A DNA stretch of 64,000 nucleotides from Phlebotomus papatasi (GCF_024763615.1 NC_077222.1:15562001-15626000); one strand, 5' to 3'; shown: positions 45,771 to 56,970, counted from the first letter of the stretch. Translations and numbers: made by a program. Notes: generated by a model from the letters alone, not told the origin.

Positions 45771-46255
45771 ATGCTCTCTAAATATATATTATTAATACTT
45801 GTAAAATAGTTGTAATGGATTTTCTTTAAGTTTCAAATTCGAAAAGTTACGACTTTAGTTTTAACAGCTATTCGTCAGTGATAAAAATCTTTACAATCTA
45901 TGTTTTTTTTTATTTTCTAAAAAAGTTTAACAGTTACGTAATGCCCAACGCACAATAACTTTTCTTTATAAACATGTTTGCAGAGTTTTCTATGAGAGAG
46001 CGAGATGACTACATTTTTGTTTCTTTCACTCTCATTGAAATGCCAAAAACATGTTTACAAAACAAAAGTTATTGTGCGTTGTGCATTACGTAACTGTTCA
46101 AAATTTTTAGAAAATAATAAAAAAAAAAATTGTAAAGATTTTTATGACTGACGAATAGCTGTTAAAACTAAAGTCGTAACTTTTCGAATTTGAAACTTAA
46201 AGAAAATCCTTTACAACTATTTTCCAAGTATTAATAATATATATTTAGAGAGCAT
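45771..46255. repeat. Large fold-back element, arms about 200 bp
   Basis: Starts ATGCTCTCTAAATATATATT and ends AATATATATTTAGAGAGCAT. The arms continue through AGTTACGACTTTAGTTTTAA and ACAGTTACGTAATGC and meet around a loop rich in AGAGAGCGAGATGACTACAT. No flanking direct repeat of useful length was found. Non-coding. Confidence 0.85.
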
Positions 46256-46871
46256 AAAAAAATATTCTTAAGAATGTTTAAAGTTTGTCAAATACAATTC
46301 ATTTTATGTATGTAAAACGTTTAAAAAGTTTTGTCAAGGAAATGTTTATTAGTATTTATTAGCCAATGTTTTGACAAAAATATTTCTCATTTAATGCAGA
46401 GGGTATTCCATTTGGCAAACTCTCAACAGAGGTAAAATACAGGAAGATAAAGCCTAAAATTTAACCGTGAACAAATCAAAATACCTCATACAATAAACCA
46501 TTTTCCTTTAAACTGAGACACTTTCCCTTTTTTGAAACAGAAAGGGGGATTTATCTTGATAATAAACAAACAGTAATCAGCCAGAATTTCACCTAGTTTA
46601 CCCTCGTGAATTTGGTCTGAGACAATCTAAAAGGTTTGAGAAGCACGTGTGCCAATAGATAAATAAAAAGAACTGGAAACAGTTTAAATAGAATAAGCAA
46701 ATATTTTGAACGCGAATACTGAATTTGAATATTGTGCTTGATTGAAAATAATTGCGTTAAAAAGAGCAGTATTTTGATAAAACTTGGTCAGTAAAAAAAT
46801 CAAAATAAACAGTTAGAAAAAATTAAATTCGGTCACCAAAAGAAAAATGGTTTTTTTAAGTAAAAATTTAA
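46256..46871. other. Intergenic stretch without a supported feature
   Basis: AT-rich sequence, no convincing frame or repeat. Confidence 0.45.
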
Positions 46872-47365
46872 CCCTTTAAGGACGATTGGAACACCGGTGT
46901 CCCATAAAGAAAATAATTATTCCTACAGTTATTTTTTCTTATGTCTGTACATAATTGTAAAGTTGAAGGTTGAAGGAATCTAGAGTAATTTTTGGAAGTC
47001 TCTAGCTATTTGCTATGTAGTAAATATTTAAGCTCAAAAAAGCGAATTTTTAAATTTTGACATTCATAATTGATTTTATTTATTTTTTATACTTTCATTT
47101 TTTTTTAGCAAAACCCTTTTGGAAATAAAAATTACAATACTCATACGTAATATTTTTCATTAAAGCGAAAATTATTATTCATTGGTATTTCTGACAAATT
47201 TTTGGGCTATTTTTGTCCCTATCGTTCATAGAAGCACAAAATACACCGAATCAGTCTCTGTTGGACTTTCAAAGGTTAGATGTAAGACTTATCATTGATT
47301 ATGTTATCTAGTTTAATTTTTATTGTTGATTTTCAGTCTGTAAAAAGTGTCTCGTCGTTAACGGG
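46872..47365 (+). mobile_element. piggyBac-like MITE with TTAA target sites
   Basis: Flanked on both sides by TTAA, it begins CCCTTTAAGGACGA and ends TCGTTAACGGG, which are inverted repeats. TTAA duplication with CCC...GGG ends is diagnostic of piggyBac. Just inside the left end is ACACCGGTGTCCC, a small palindrome also present in the fragment at 32791-32830. 494 bp, no transposase. Confidence 0.88.
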
Positions 47366-47700
47366 TTAAAATAAAACAGTTTTGAATTTAGAAATATTAG
47401 TTAAAGTTTAAAATTATCAATAAAATGGGTAAGTAAATTAGTTCATGTGATGCTTCATCATTAAACCGAGATCTAAAAGAATCGGTAGTACCTTGGTAAA
47501 ATCGAAAATTGAAAAAAATCTGTTTTTTTTTTCAATATTAAAAATAACCATTTTTAACTTGAAACAGTAGGGAGAAATGGGACCTGATGTACCTTTAAAA
47601 TAAGATCTTATTCTTCTATTTTTCAATCGAATTTCCCCCAAGGGCCCCACTTCCCATATATTTTATTCTTTAAAAAATATTTATTTTAATAATTTTTTTT

Positions 47701-47752
47701 CGCGACCCCAATAGGGATAAGCGGTTGAAAATGAATGAATGAATGAATGAAT
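47701..47752 (+). mobile_element. Tail-only copy of the RTE-like LINE
   Basis: CGCGACCCCAATAGGGATAA then GCGGTTGAAA and a (TGAA)n run repeat the 3' end of the LINE at 60853-62013, in the opposite orientation. Only about 50 bp remain, so it is an extreme 5' truncation. A short T-rich direct repeat may flank it. Confidence 0.8.
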
Positions 47753-48478
47753 TTTTTTTCAACAATTCTTATATTTTTCTCACTGCTCTTATATCTAAAT
47801 GTAGAAAAGAAGAATAATTTCAGTTGTACCACAGATTAACGCCATTCTAGAGTTAATATCCAGCTAGGTTTAAATTTTTTTTCGTATGAAGGAACCTGGA
47901 GTAGTACTTTGACGTGAACAATTTGTATCTTACTGCAACCATTGCAGCTTTTCCATGGATTATTCTCGATTCTTGATTATCAACCATGCACCAGACGTGC
48001 TAGAAATTTTCCAAAATAAAATGGGACTCTGGTATTCAGTATTGTGGATGAGAAAGAACATAAAATATTTTCGAATATACAAAAAACAACACTGTGTTAA
48101 TGCAGAGTCAACTCATTTAAGTTGACTACCCAAGAAGCAAAATAGCTCCCTCAGGACTCAGGATCAAGACTTTGGCAACTCTTTAATGCACCTTTAAACA
48201 GCTTCTAATGAGAATTTTGTGTTTAAATTCCTGTAGAAACTCTTAAGCCCCTTCTTAAGAGTGAGTCACTTTACTTTTAGTATGCTCAGAAAAAAACGAG
48301 TAAAACTTTATTCGAATCGATGTTAAATTAACTCTTTATCGTTGTAATTTTCGATTCAGAATATTTTATACTTAATTTGGCTTCTATTTTAGTGTTATAT
48401 TCAGAAGAATTGTTGCGACTTCAACTTAATAAAATTTACAACAATAGAGTAACAGTTACATCGATATTCTCCGAATTA
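47753..48478. other. Intergenic stretch without a supported gene
   Basis: Near 48295-48475 there are ACATCGATATTC-like words that recur at 50345-50500, so a decayed dispersed repeat is likely. Nothing else. Confidence 0.4.
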
Positions 48479-49406
48479 GAGCATAATCACATTGACAGTC
48501 AAATGCTCACCGTCAAATCCTCATCGTATTTCGTTAATTTACGCATTTTAATTGCAATTCTTACACATTTTCTCAATTACCGTACTACCTTGTCTTATTC
48601 TCGGTGGCACTAGGTGAAAATAATATAAGAAAATTGAAGAAATAAAACGAAAATACGATGAACGATGAGCAAAAAATTGTACGATTAATTTCTCGTACAG
48701 TTTGGCTCACCGATATCGTTCTATTTCTTCAATTTTCTTATATTATTTTCACCTAGTGCCACAGAGTATGAGATAAGGTAATACGATAATTGAGAATTTG
48801 CGTAACTGTGTTTTCACACTTGCACATTAAAATTTTAACATGATTCACATTAATTGTCGCTGGTGTGAGTCCAAATGTGTAATTTGTGTGTTTGAATCAT
48901 TTTATATTCAAAATTTGATCTATTTGTTGATAAAAAGGTAGACTTGACCCGCAAAATTTTATATAAATTAATTTATAGCATTAATGCGAAAAATTAATGC
49001 GATTTTCTCTTTAATTTTTTAATGTGAAAAATATTTATGCTTTAGGTAAATTTAAACTTATTTTTGCAGGCCAAGTCCACTTCTTTATCAATAAATAGAA
49101 AAATCCTAAATATTAAGTGACTTAAAGACACAAATAACATATTTGGACGCTCACAAGCGACAATTAATGTGAATCACATTAAAATTTTAAAGGTTATTTA
49201 CACCGCTGCATTAGATTGGGATTGAACTGTTTCAAAAACGGACTTCGGATAATTAAGTCTTAATCTAAGGCCGAAATCTGAACGATTTCATTGATGTCTT
49301 TTAAACTGTCGTATTAGATTGTGACGGAATTGTTCCAAAAACCGATTTTTTGACAATTCAATCTCAATCCAATGCGTCGGTGTAAATTGCATCAATGATT
49401 CTGCCC
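48479..49406. mobile_element. Harbinger-like MITE with nested insertion
   Basis: The left end GAGCATAATCACATTGACAG follows TTA and the right end ATTCTGCCC precedes TTA. The left 320 bp match the copies at 43202 and 32530 (CTCACCG, GAAAATAATATAAGAAAATT). From about 48805 other sequence intervenes, with its own inverted words (CACATTAAAATTTTAACATG and CACATTAAAATTTTAAAGG; TGATTCACATTAATTGTCGC and GCGACAATTAATGTGAATCA). Confidence 0.7.
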
Positions 49407-51341
49407 TTAATTTAACTTGGCGATAGAGTTGTTTTTCCTTAGTTATAGAGATGAAGTAGCAAGCATTGTAAACCGATTTTAACAATTTTGGTTTTTTTTT
49501 ATTTTTAAGCAAAGTTCGCTTTTAAGAAGCTTTTGCAGCCTTAATTCTTTTTATTAATTCCACTTAAGTGCATATCATATCAAATTACTATTATGTATTA
49601 TCCTTATTTTTGGGAATAATCTACAAACAGATGATGATAATTTTATTCCATAGGTGTTAATCCACGCACTGTTTAATTTACTTTATTTTATGTTCAATCA
49701 TTAAAAACGACAGATCATCTACGGATTATCTTAATACTTCGTTTCAACATTCAGCTCTTAAACTCTAAATTGATCCAATACTCTAATACTCCCTATTTTT
49801 TTACTGATAAATGTTTTTCATACTGCTCATTAGTTAATTAACACTCTCCGAAAAAAACGTACAGCTTTACGTAGGGGACACTGGGATAAAAAAAGCAACT
49901 AAACGCGTACTTTATTCTTTGTTGACTACCATAAGACCCGAGAGGTTTATAATCAGAACGTTCTTCTAAGAAATTGACTGCTCTGCATATTTGCTGAATA
50001 CTATTTTCTCTATCTCAGAAGAAAATGTGCTTTTCGAGCTTCTTTCTTAAAGTTGATTTTATGGAGATTAAGCTGTTGGGGCAAATAGTATCGGGGATGA
50101 GATAAGTTGTCACATTTTGCTTGAAAAATTGTCTACCTGGCATATTTTGGTAAGAAATCTACTTCTTTAGAACTTTTTAAAAGAACATATGATGCACGAA
50201 CATGTCTTCATGAAACACTGTTAGGCATATTTCTAGTTGATGTTCCATATGAAATTTGTCACACGAAAATCTTCTTGACTGAAGTATATTCTTAAAACGA
50301 AAACACTTAAGCATATACTTCAGTCGAGATGAAATTTTACATCGAAAGAGTCATAATTACATCGATATCCGACGAATTAATTCAACTCGTACGAAGAGTT
50401 GTTTCAACTCTATTTACTACAATTTACAACGAAAAAGAGTAACAATTACATCGATATTCATAGAGTTAATTCAACTCTGCCATAGAGTTGTTTTAAGTTT
50501 TTAGATTTTTGCTTAGTGAATATAAAGACTGCAAGTACTTAAAATAAGCACAATATAAGAGAAGGTTTTTTTTTTTAATTTTTGGGAAAGAGACTGGTTT
50601 AAATAGGAACGTTAAACTTTTAAAACTTCTTAGGTATCAAAGTTTATTTGCTAAAATCTTTATAAAATTCAAATACTAAGATTAAGCAATATAATATTTT
50701 AGAATCAAAAATTAAAAAATAGATTATTTGAATTTGAATTTATAATTTTGATATTTAATATGTTCGATATTTAATTGAAATCTTTGAATATTCCAATTCT
50801 AAAATGTAATAGTGCCATGACCTATGATAATAGTGATCCTTGCGTAAGAGAGGAAGAAAAAAATATATCTTATCTATTTATACGTCCTGTTTAATATTTT
50901 CTAAACACTTTGCAGATTAACGTTTGTCAAAGTTTAAGTGCTAAGTCGAAAATTCCATATATAGTATCATGATAAAGGGTTAATACCGGAGATACGAGTA
51001 TGAGGATTGAGGATTGCTATTATAGGAAATATAAACAACTTAACTCTATCACAAACAAAGTTATTAACAATAGAAAAACTTAATTAAAAGAGCTATTTTC
51101 TGCTCACAAACTTTAGTAAATCCCAGAGATATTATTGATCAGTATTACTTGTTATTCCATTGTACAGCTTTCATGTAAAACTATTGAATCCTTATCTGTA
51201 CGGTCCAAACAAAATGAACCAAAATTGTGTGTTGAAATTTTCAACACCAAAGAGTGGGATTATTTATAAACTTTACACAGTTTTGCGTATTAAATCTCAT
51301 ACGATAGCAAATCAATAAATGCACCTAATAGAGCCTCCGTA
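49407..51341. other. Intergenic stretch upstream of the LINE
   Basis: Contains a small hairpin at about 50277-50327 (GACTGAAGTATAT and ATATACTTCAGTC) and about two units of a repeat with AATTACATCGATATCCGA and GTTGTTTCAACTC words (50345-50500). No gene supported. Confidence 0.45.
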
Positions 51342-51353
51342 AACAGATTTTAT

Positions 51354-51581
51354 GAATGAATAAATTTTTATTGTATAGCAGCCGCGAAGGCCTCATATAC
51401 ATGTACAAAATTCATTTGATGCTCACTTCACTTTACAAAGAGAAGAAGAAGAAAAATGAGAGAGAAGAAATACAAAATTTTTTGAAAGTAACGACGTTCT
51501 GACTAGATACCTCATCCTGAAACACGAGTTTGGATTAAACTAATATTAAGACAAAAAATAATAAACAAAAAGGGGGGGGGC
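51354..51581 (-). other. 3' UTR of the full-length LINE
   Basis: On the minus strand it includes a C-run just after the ORF2 stop, a pyrimidine-rich stretch, and the end GCGGCTGCTATACAATAAAA followed by ATTCATTC. The AATAAA word near the end may serve as the polyadenylation signal. Confidence 0.75.
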
Positions 51582-54500
51582 TTAAATCTGGAGATCTGTC
51601 AGCTTCATAAAATCCAATGTTCTCTTGAGTATGTTTTTGCTTTCCCCGAGTAATTCTGATAGTGAGAGCCCACTAATTCCGCAGGTTCGACGGAAATTCT
51701 CGAAGGCTACACACTCGACTAGAACGTGGGCAACCGTTTTTTGGGTCCCACAATGTTCACACAGAGGAGGAGATGTTCTGTTAATGAGGTGAATATGAGA
51801 AAAGTAGCAATGGCCAATTCGTAGACGAGTCAATTTTACATTCTCGGATCTAGACTGGAAGGGGAGGTTCTTTCTTGGAGAACCTCCGAGATCTTTCAGT
51901 TTATTACCAGAGATTTGATCCCACTTAATTTGTTCTACCCCAATAGCTACATCCTTAGTCCAGTTATTTAAATCTTTCAATGGGACTTTGTTAAACTGGA
52001 CATCGTTCTTGAAACATGCGTTTTTAGCAAAGGTGAGAGCAGTTTTGCTCCCTATTAAGACCCCTGGGTCCCAGATCAATCTAATTTTGTTCGGATATTT
52101 CGCAATTAGGCTTCTAATTTCTGAAATGAAACAGTTGTTTTGGGACAGGGAGAAAATTGCTTGAAGAGTATTTAGACTATTTGAGATTACAGCTGCTTTC
52201 GGAAAAACAAGTGCTGTTTTGATTGCTTCAAGAGTAGCTTCTGCTTCAACGGTAGAAATTGAGGATATGTCGGGAAGTTTTTTCTCAATTATGGCTCCAC
52301 AGGATGGAATCCATATTCCGCAGCCTGCTCTGTCTCCTATCTTTCCCCCATAAACATATATGGAAGACCAATCTTCAAGGGAGCTAAGAATAATATTGAG
52401 GCGGTTTACAATGGCAGATGAAGCCCTGCTGCTGTTGTGACGGGTTAGACCCTCCACAGAAGTGTCGACCACTTCTTCCCTAACATCCCAAAAGGGATAA
52501 GGATTGGCAAATGTTACAGAGTGGGGAGGAGTATTGTTTTTCCAGTGCCATAGATTGACTGAATCCGTCCACGAGCAAAGTCTATTTCCCGGGTTAACTC
52601 CGGTTTTTAACATATCATATACAGAGCAATAAGGGTTATCTTTGACTCTATTCCAAAATTTTACGAGCAGGATTTCCCTTCTGACTGAGAGTGGAAGAAC
52701 CCCGGCCTCGGCGAGGACACTAATAGTTGGAGAAGTCCTAAAGGCACCAGTGGAGACTCTGACACCTGCGTTGTGGATTGGGTCTAGCTTATTAAGGGAC
52801 GACTTGGATGCCGCGCCGTAAGCAACCACTCCATATTCCAACTTTCCACAAATCAACGCGTGGTGAATTTTTAGAAGTTGGGAACGATCTGAGCCCCAAT
52901 TTGTACTGGATAGAGTTTTGATTATGTTTAACCGGGTTTGGCAACTTTTCTTAATTTCAGTGATATGCCGATCAAAACTAAGATTTCTATCGAAGACGAC
53001 TCCAAGAATTTTATGGTGAGAAACGGTTTCAATGCTCTCATTATTAAGGGTAAAACTGGGTGCGGCACAGCCCCTTTTTCTGCAAAAGTGTATGCTTTTA
53101 GTCTTGGGAGTAGAAAAGGAGAAACCAAATTCCAGAGCCCAGTATTCTAGTTGTCCTATAGCCATTTGGAGTTTTTCTTCCAAGTCGCTTGAAGAGTGAC
53201 TAGAGGAAAAAATCACTAAATCGTCAGCATATATTAGATGGTCGACATTTATGGATTTTAGTACTTCGGAGAGACCGTTAATAGCAACGAGGAAGAGAGG
53301 CACGGAAAGTACACTACCAGTTGGGGTTCCGTTGAGTTGGGTGTGGAGAGAAGAAAGCGTGTTTCCTACAAATACTCTAAAAAGACGGTTAATTAAAAAG
53401 TCTCTGATATAATCAAACAGATTACCTTCTAACCCCCATGCCCTTAATTGATTGATAATAACTACCCTCCAGACTCTTTCGTACGCCTTTTCAAGATCAA
53501 AGCTAACTACAGACACGTGTTTTCCGGAATTAAGACTATTGGCAATGAAGTGTTGCAAAAGTGCTAAGTTGTCATTAGTGCCTCTTCCTTTCCTAAAACC
53601 TGATTGGAAATCCGATAAAAGGCCAAATTCGTGTAGCCACCAGTTAAGCCGGTTGACCACCATTTTTTCTAAAACTTTTCCCACACAACTTAAAAGGGAG
53701 ATTGGCCGGTAGCTCTTAGGATCGGTAGAGTCCTTATGGGGTTTCAATATGGGGACAACGTTGGCTATTTTCCATAGCTTAGGAAGAGAGCCCTCAGAAA
53801 AAACTCTGTTAAAGATCTCCAGCAGCATTTGTTTACCCTGAGGGGGCAGGTGTTTAAGCATGCTGTATGAAATATCGTCAGGGCCTGTAGACTTGCCCGT
53901 CGAATTGCTAAGGGCGTATTGCAACTCAAACATTGAAAAAGGGATATTTAATTCCGGAGGAGTTGAGGATGAAGGGACAATGTTAGAGGCTTCCAAACTG
54001 TTTTTGTATAACTGGTATTCTTGAGATAGGTGGGAATCGTTAGAATTGTTTTCGAAAGAAGTCGCTAAGCACTCGCTTATATCAGCCTCGGTGGAAAAAA
54101 CAGAATCTCCCAGGTAGACTTCTCTGATATTACTGGGTTTAAAGGTCCCGGAAATTTTCCTGATTTTATCCCAAACGACTTTTGGGGGAGTGTCTTTTTG
54201 GATGCTACCAACGTATTGCTTCCAGCTTTCGGATTTAGCTTTTTTAATAATTTCTCGCACCTCTTTTTGCTTTTGCTTATAATTTCTGAGATTGGGAGCA
54301 GTGGGGTGGTAGAAAAACTTTCTATACAATCTATTTCTGGCCTTGATAGCTTTTTTAACCTCATCACTCCACCAGGGAACTTGCCCTTTTCCCGAGAATT
54401 CCCTGGTTTTCGGAATGCTTAGATTAGCAGCGTGTATAACCGACTGGTTAAATCGATCTAATAACTCTACTGTACTGGCGTTTTCATCAAACTCAAATTG

Positions 54501-55229
54501 TCCTAAAGACTTTTCTAAAAATAAATCCCAGTCAGCTCTGTCTTCTAACCACTTAATTCTTCGTGAATTCATGAAGGTAGGGCCTAGACTGCTAATAACT
54601 ATAGGTGTATGATCGCTACCGTAAGCTTCCTTGACCGTACCCCATTCTAGGAGAATATTCAAAGATGGTGAGCAAAAGGATAAATCTATAGCAGAGATGC
54701 TACCGTAACCAGGGTGAATGTAAGTTGGATCACCATTGTTCATCAACGAGAGACCACTGTCCAAAATAAAAGACTCAACCTCACGTCCTTTCTTTTGTGT
54801 ACTTGAACAACCCCATATTTCATTGTGGGCATTCATGTCACCCCCTAAGACCAGAGGAGATGGCAGACTTCGAAGTAGACTCTCAAGATCATCGCGAATT
54901 GAGTTTAACTGAGGTTTAAAGTAAACAGAGCAAAAAGATAATTGTCTGCCATCAATCCGGCAGGTGATAGCTACTGCATCAATGTTAAAGTTAACAACGA
55001 TTTCAGAGAACATTAGATCTTCCTTGACTAGAATGGCCGAGCCACCGTGTGCTGAATCAAACAGATCTTTATTGGAAATAATGTGATAATTTCTAAAAGA
55101 TGGAAAGTCGGTAGTTTTAAGATGTGTTTCTTGAAGAAGTACAAAGTCAGGATTGTGTCTTTGGACAATTAGCTTTAAGTCTTCAAAATTATTGAAAAAT
55201 CCATTAATATTCCATTGTATTATGATCAT
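51582..55229 (-). CDS. LINE ORF2: endonuclease, reverse transcriptase, degenerate RNase H (1215 aa)
   Basis: The ATG at 55229 starts an AP-type endonuclease (about residues 1-220) with the expected residues: Asn in NING, Glu34 in LLQETH, GDMNAHN (Asp131, Asn133), Asp182 and SDH (205-207). The reverse transcriptase follows (about 470-800), with motif A SFDLEKAYERVW (Asp578), GTPTGSVLS (634-642) and YADD (667-670). PTG replaces the usual PQG in the fourth block. An RNase H-like region spans about 955-1072, but its aspartates are gone: YGGK stands for TDGSK (Tyr960), SNS for SDS (Asn1017), and the last ADxxAK Asp is replaced. A CEHC...H...C zinc motif lies near the C terminus. It would nick the target and copy the LINE RNA by target-primed reverse transcription. 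Confidence 0.93.
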   Translation of the reverse strand: MIIIQWNINGFFNNFEDLKLIVQRHNPDFVLLQETHLKTTDFPSFRNYHIISNKDLFDSAHGGSAILVKEDLMFSEIVVNFNIDAVAITCRIDGRQLSFCSVYFKPQLNSIRDDLESLLRSLPSPLVLGGDMNAHNEIWGCSSTQKKGREVESFILDSGLSLMNNGDPTYIHPGYGSISAIDLSFCSPSLNILLEWGTVKEAYGSDHTPIVISSLGPTFMNSRRIKWLEDRADWDLFLEKSLGQFEFDENASTVELLDRFNQSVIHAANLSIPKTREFSGKGQVPWWSDEVKKAIKARNRLYRKFFYHPTAPNLRNYKQKQKEVREIIKKAKSESWKQYVGSIQKDTPPKVVWDKIRKISGTFKPSNIREVYLGDSVFSTEADISECLATSFENNSNDSHLSQEYQLYKNSLEASNIVPSSSTPPELNIPFSMFELQYALSNSTGKSTGPDDISYSMLKHLPPQGKQMLLEIFNRVFSEGSLPKLWKIANVVPILKPHKDSTDPKSYRPISLLSCVGKVLEKMVVNRLNWWLHEFGLLSDFQSGFRKGRGTNDNLALLQHFIANSLNSGKHVSVVSFDLEKAYERVWRVVIINQLRAWGLEGNLFDYIRDFLINRLFRVFVGNTLSSLHTQLNGTPTGSVLSVPLFLVAINGLSEVLKSINVDHLIYADDLVIFSSSHSSSDLEEKLQMAIGQLEYWALEFGFSFSTPKTKSIHFCRKRGCAAPSFTLNNESIETVSHHKILGVVFDRNLSFDRHITEIKKSCQTRLNIIKTLSSTNWGSDRSQLLKIHHALICGKLEYGVVAYGAASKSSLNKLDPIHNAGVRVSTGAFRTSPTISVLAEAGVLPLSVRREILLVKFWNRVKDNPYCSVYDMLKTGVNPGNRLCSWTDSVNLWHWKNNTPPHSVTFANPYPFWDVREEVVDTSVEGLTRHNSSRASSAIVNRLNIILSSLEDWSSIYVYGGKIGDRAGCGIWIPSCGAIIEKKLPDISSISTVEAEATLEAIKTALVFPKAAVISNSLNTLQAIFSLSQNNCFISEIRSLIAKYPNKIRLIWDPGVLIGSKTALTFAKNACFKNDVQFNKVPLKDLNNWTKDVAIGVEQIKWDQISGNKLKDLGGSPRKNLPFQSRSENVKLTRLRIGHCYFSHIHLINRTSPPLCEHCGTQKTVAHVLVECVAFENFRRTCGISGLSLSELLGESKNILKRTLDFMKLTDLQI

Positions 55230-55335
55230 AATGTGCTTAGAGGTTTAATGTCTAGAGAAAAAAATGACAAAAAAAAAAGAAAAGAAAAAAAAGAAAAATA
55301 TGAGGGGGAGGGGAGTGAAGTGAGCTTACTTGTAT

Positions 55336-56970
55336 TTAATCAATTCCAATTCCGATGACTTTTTCGATGTCCTCGAGAGAGATTTTTTGCAGAGTTTTTC
55401 CGGAACCAGTAACGGAGGCACCGGTTGGGGCGTCCTGATTGTATAGAGTAGGCTTCGCTTTCTTCGCCTTCTTGTTGTTCTTCTTGGGTTGACTGACTTC
55501 GAGTTTGCTCTGTGGGGTTTGATAGAGCACCTGTCCTGCTCCTCCTGCCGCTTCTTCCTCACTGATCTCATGAGAATCACTTGATTCAGCCGGTCTTTTT
55601 GCACGTGTCTCAGATTGAGGCTCCAGTTCTGTCTCAGTTGCATCCATCTCTTCCAAAGATGACACAGAGAAGGAGGAGACCTTGCTTGACACGTTGTTCT
55701 CGCTCTCCAGAGTACTTGCTTCCAAGTCTTTGGGAACTGTTCCTGGAGGTAGCATCCCAGCCGATCCTGAGCCTGATGGATCACATGCGAAGTCGTCTTG
55801 GTCTATTTCAATCCGATTGTCATGGATCTCTGCTTGATGGGTGATTGTATTCTTCTCAGTGGGTGTCTCAAGATTTTCAGCCGGCACTGTTTTTGAGAGA
55901 CACGGGCAGTTACAACCGGAACATCCAATTGCCTGCCTTTCAGTTGTAACCTCTGCGAAGGTTTTGCCCTTCTTAACAAAGGCAGTGAAGATCTTTCTGG
56001 CCACGTGATATGGGACTCTCTGCTCAACCATAACTTTCCTTATTTCCTTTTCCTCTTTAAACACTGGGCAGGATCGCCATGAAGCGAAATGGGCAAGCCC
56101 ACAATTGAAGCATCGGGGCCCAGATTTGCACGGATCAGGACTATGTTCCTCCTTCGCACAGCGCACACAAATGGCCAAGTTTTTGCAGGAAGTGCTTAAA
56201 TGTCCGAAACGCTGACATTTAAAGCATCTTATTGGGTCTGGAATGTAGTCTCTGGTTACCAGGTCCAGGTAACCGATTCTCAATATTTCGGGTCTTTCGG
56301 GGAAGTTGAAAGTGATGATGAAAGACGAAGTGGGGATCCACTCTTCTGTAATCTGGTTGTTTCCATCTTTTCCCTGATTTACAATCTGCCTTTCTTGTGG
56401 GCTGAGCTTTTTCCGTGTCTTGATGTTCTGGATGGCAATTACCCCTTGAGGGGCTAGGTACTTGAGTAAAGCCTCTTGATCCCAGTGAATCATTTCAGGG
56501 TCACGAACTACAGCTCTACAACGGTTCCTCCTTTCATCAAAGGCAATGGTGACATCATGGCCGCTGATCTTTTTGACCGTCTTCATGAGCGTCTCGGCTT
56601 GGTTTAATGATTTAGTAAGTGCTGTGATTGTCCCATCTCTCTTTCTGGTGATTTCAGCGAGTTCACCAGCGCTGTTGAGCAGTTTTTCAACCTCAAAAGG
56701 GAGCACTTTCCCGAGACTCTTCCCATCAGTGCGCGAGATGACCACGTGTCTGCCACCTTTTTTCAGACATTCTGTCTCCCAATTATCGACAATTTCTCTT
56801 CTGGAAGATTTGTCTCCCCCTTTGCCGTCTACCTCATCCCCTAGCGTGGGGAAGTGGGCCCCATTTTTTGGGGGCACCGTGGAAGTACACACCATTGTGT
56901 TAAACGTGTTTAACTGTTTCGATAACGGTTTTTTCAACTCTTCTGCTGGACGTGCTGAACTTTGATCCAC
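55336..56970 (-). CDS. LINE ORF1: zinc-knuckle RNA-binding protein (up to 544 aa)
   Basis: The frame carries three CCHC-type knuckles in a row: CFKCQRFGHLSTSC (249-262), CVRCAKEEHSPDPC (268-281) and CFNCGLAHFASWRSC (287-301). This arrangement is typical of I- and Jockey-type ORF1 proteins, which coat the LINE RNA. The upstream region may hold an RRM-like fold (inference). The frame has no ATG at its 5' edge (a GTG follows an in-frame TAG); the first ATG is codon 26, at 56895, leaving 519 residues. The C-terminal third is acidic, serine-rich and lysine-rich. It ends 106 nt before ORF2. Frames on the other strand and in the shifted frame at 55326-55784 are shadows. Confidence 0.9.
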   Translation of the reverse strand: MDQSSARPAEELKKPLSKQLNTFNTMVCTSTVPPKNGAHFPTLGDEVDGKGGDKSSRREIVDNWETECLKKGGRHVVISRTDGKSLGKVLPFEVEKLLNSAGELAEITRKRDGTITALTKSLNQAETLMKTVKKISGHDVTIAFDERRNRCRAVVRDPEMIHWDQEALLKYLAPQGVIAIQNIKTRKKLSPQERQIVNQGKDGNNQITEEWIPTSSFIITFNFPERPEILRIGYLDLVTRDYIPDPIRCFKCQRFGHLSTSCKNLAICVRCAKEEHSPDPCKSGPRCFNCGLAHFASWRSCPVFKEEKEIRKVMVEQRVPYHVARKIFTAFVKKGKTFAEVTTERQAIGCSGCNCPCLSKTVPAENLETPTEKNTITHQAEIHDNRIEIDQDDFACDPSGSGSAGMLPPGTVPKDLEASTLESENNVSSKVSSFSVSSLEEMDATETELEPQSETRAKRPAESSDSHEISEEEAAGGAGQVLYQTPQSKLEVSQPKKNNKKAKKAKPTLYNQDAPTGASVTGSGKTLQKISLEDIEKVIGIGID

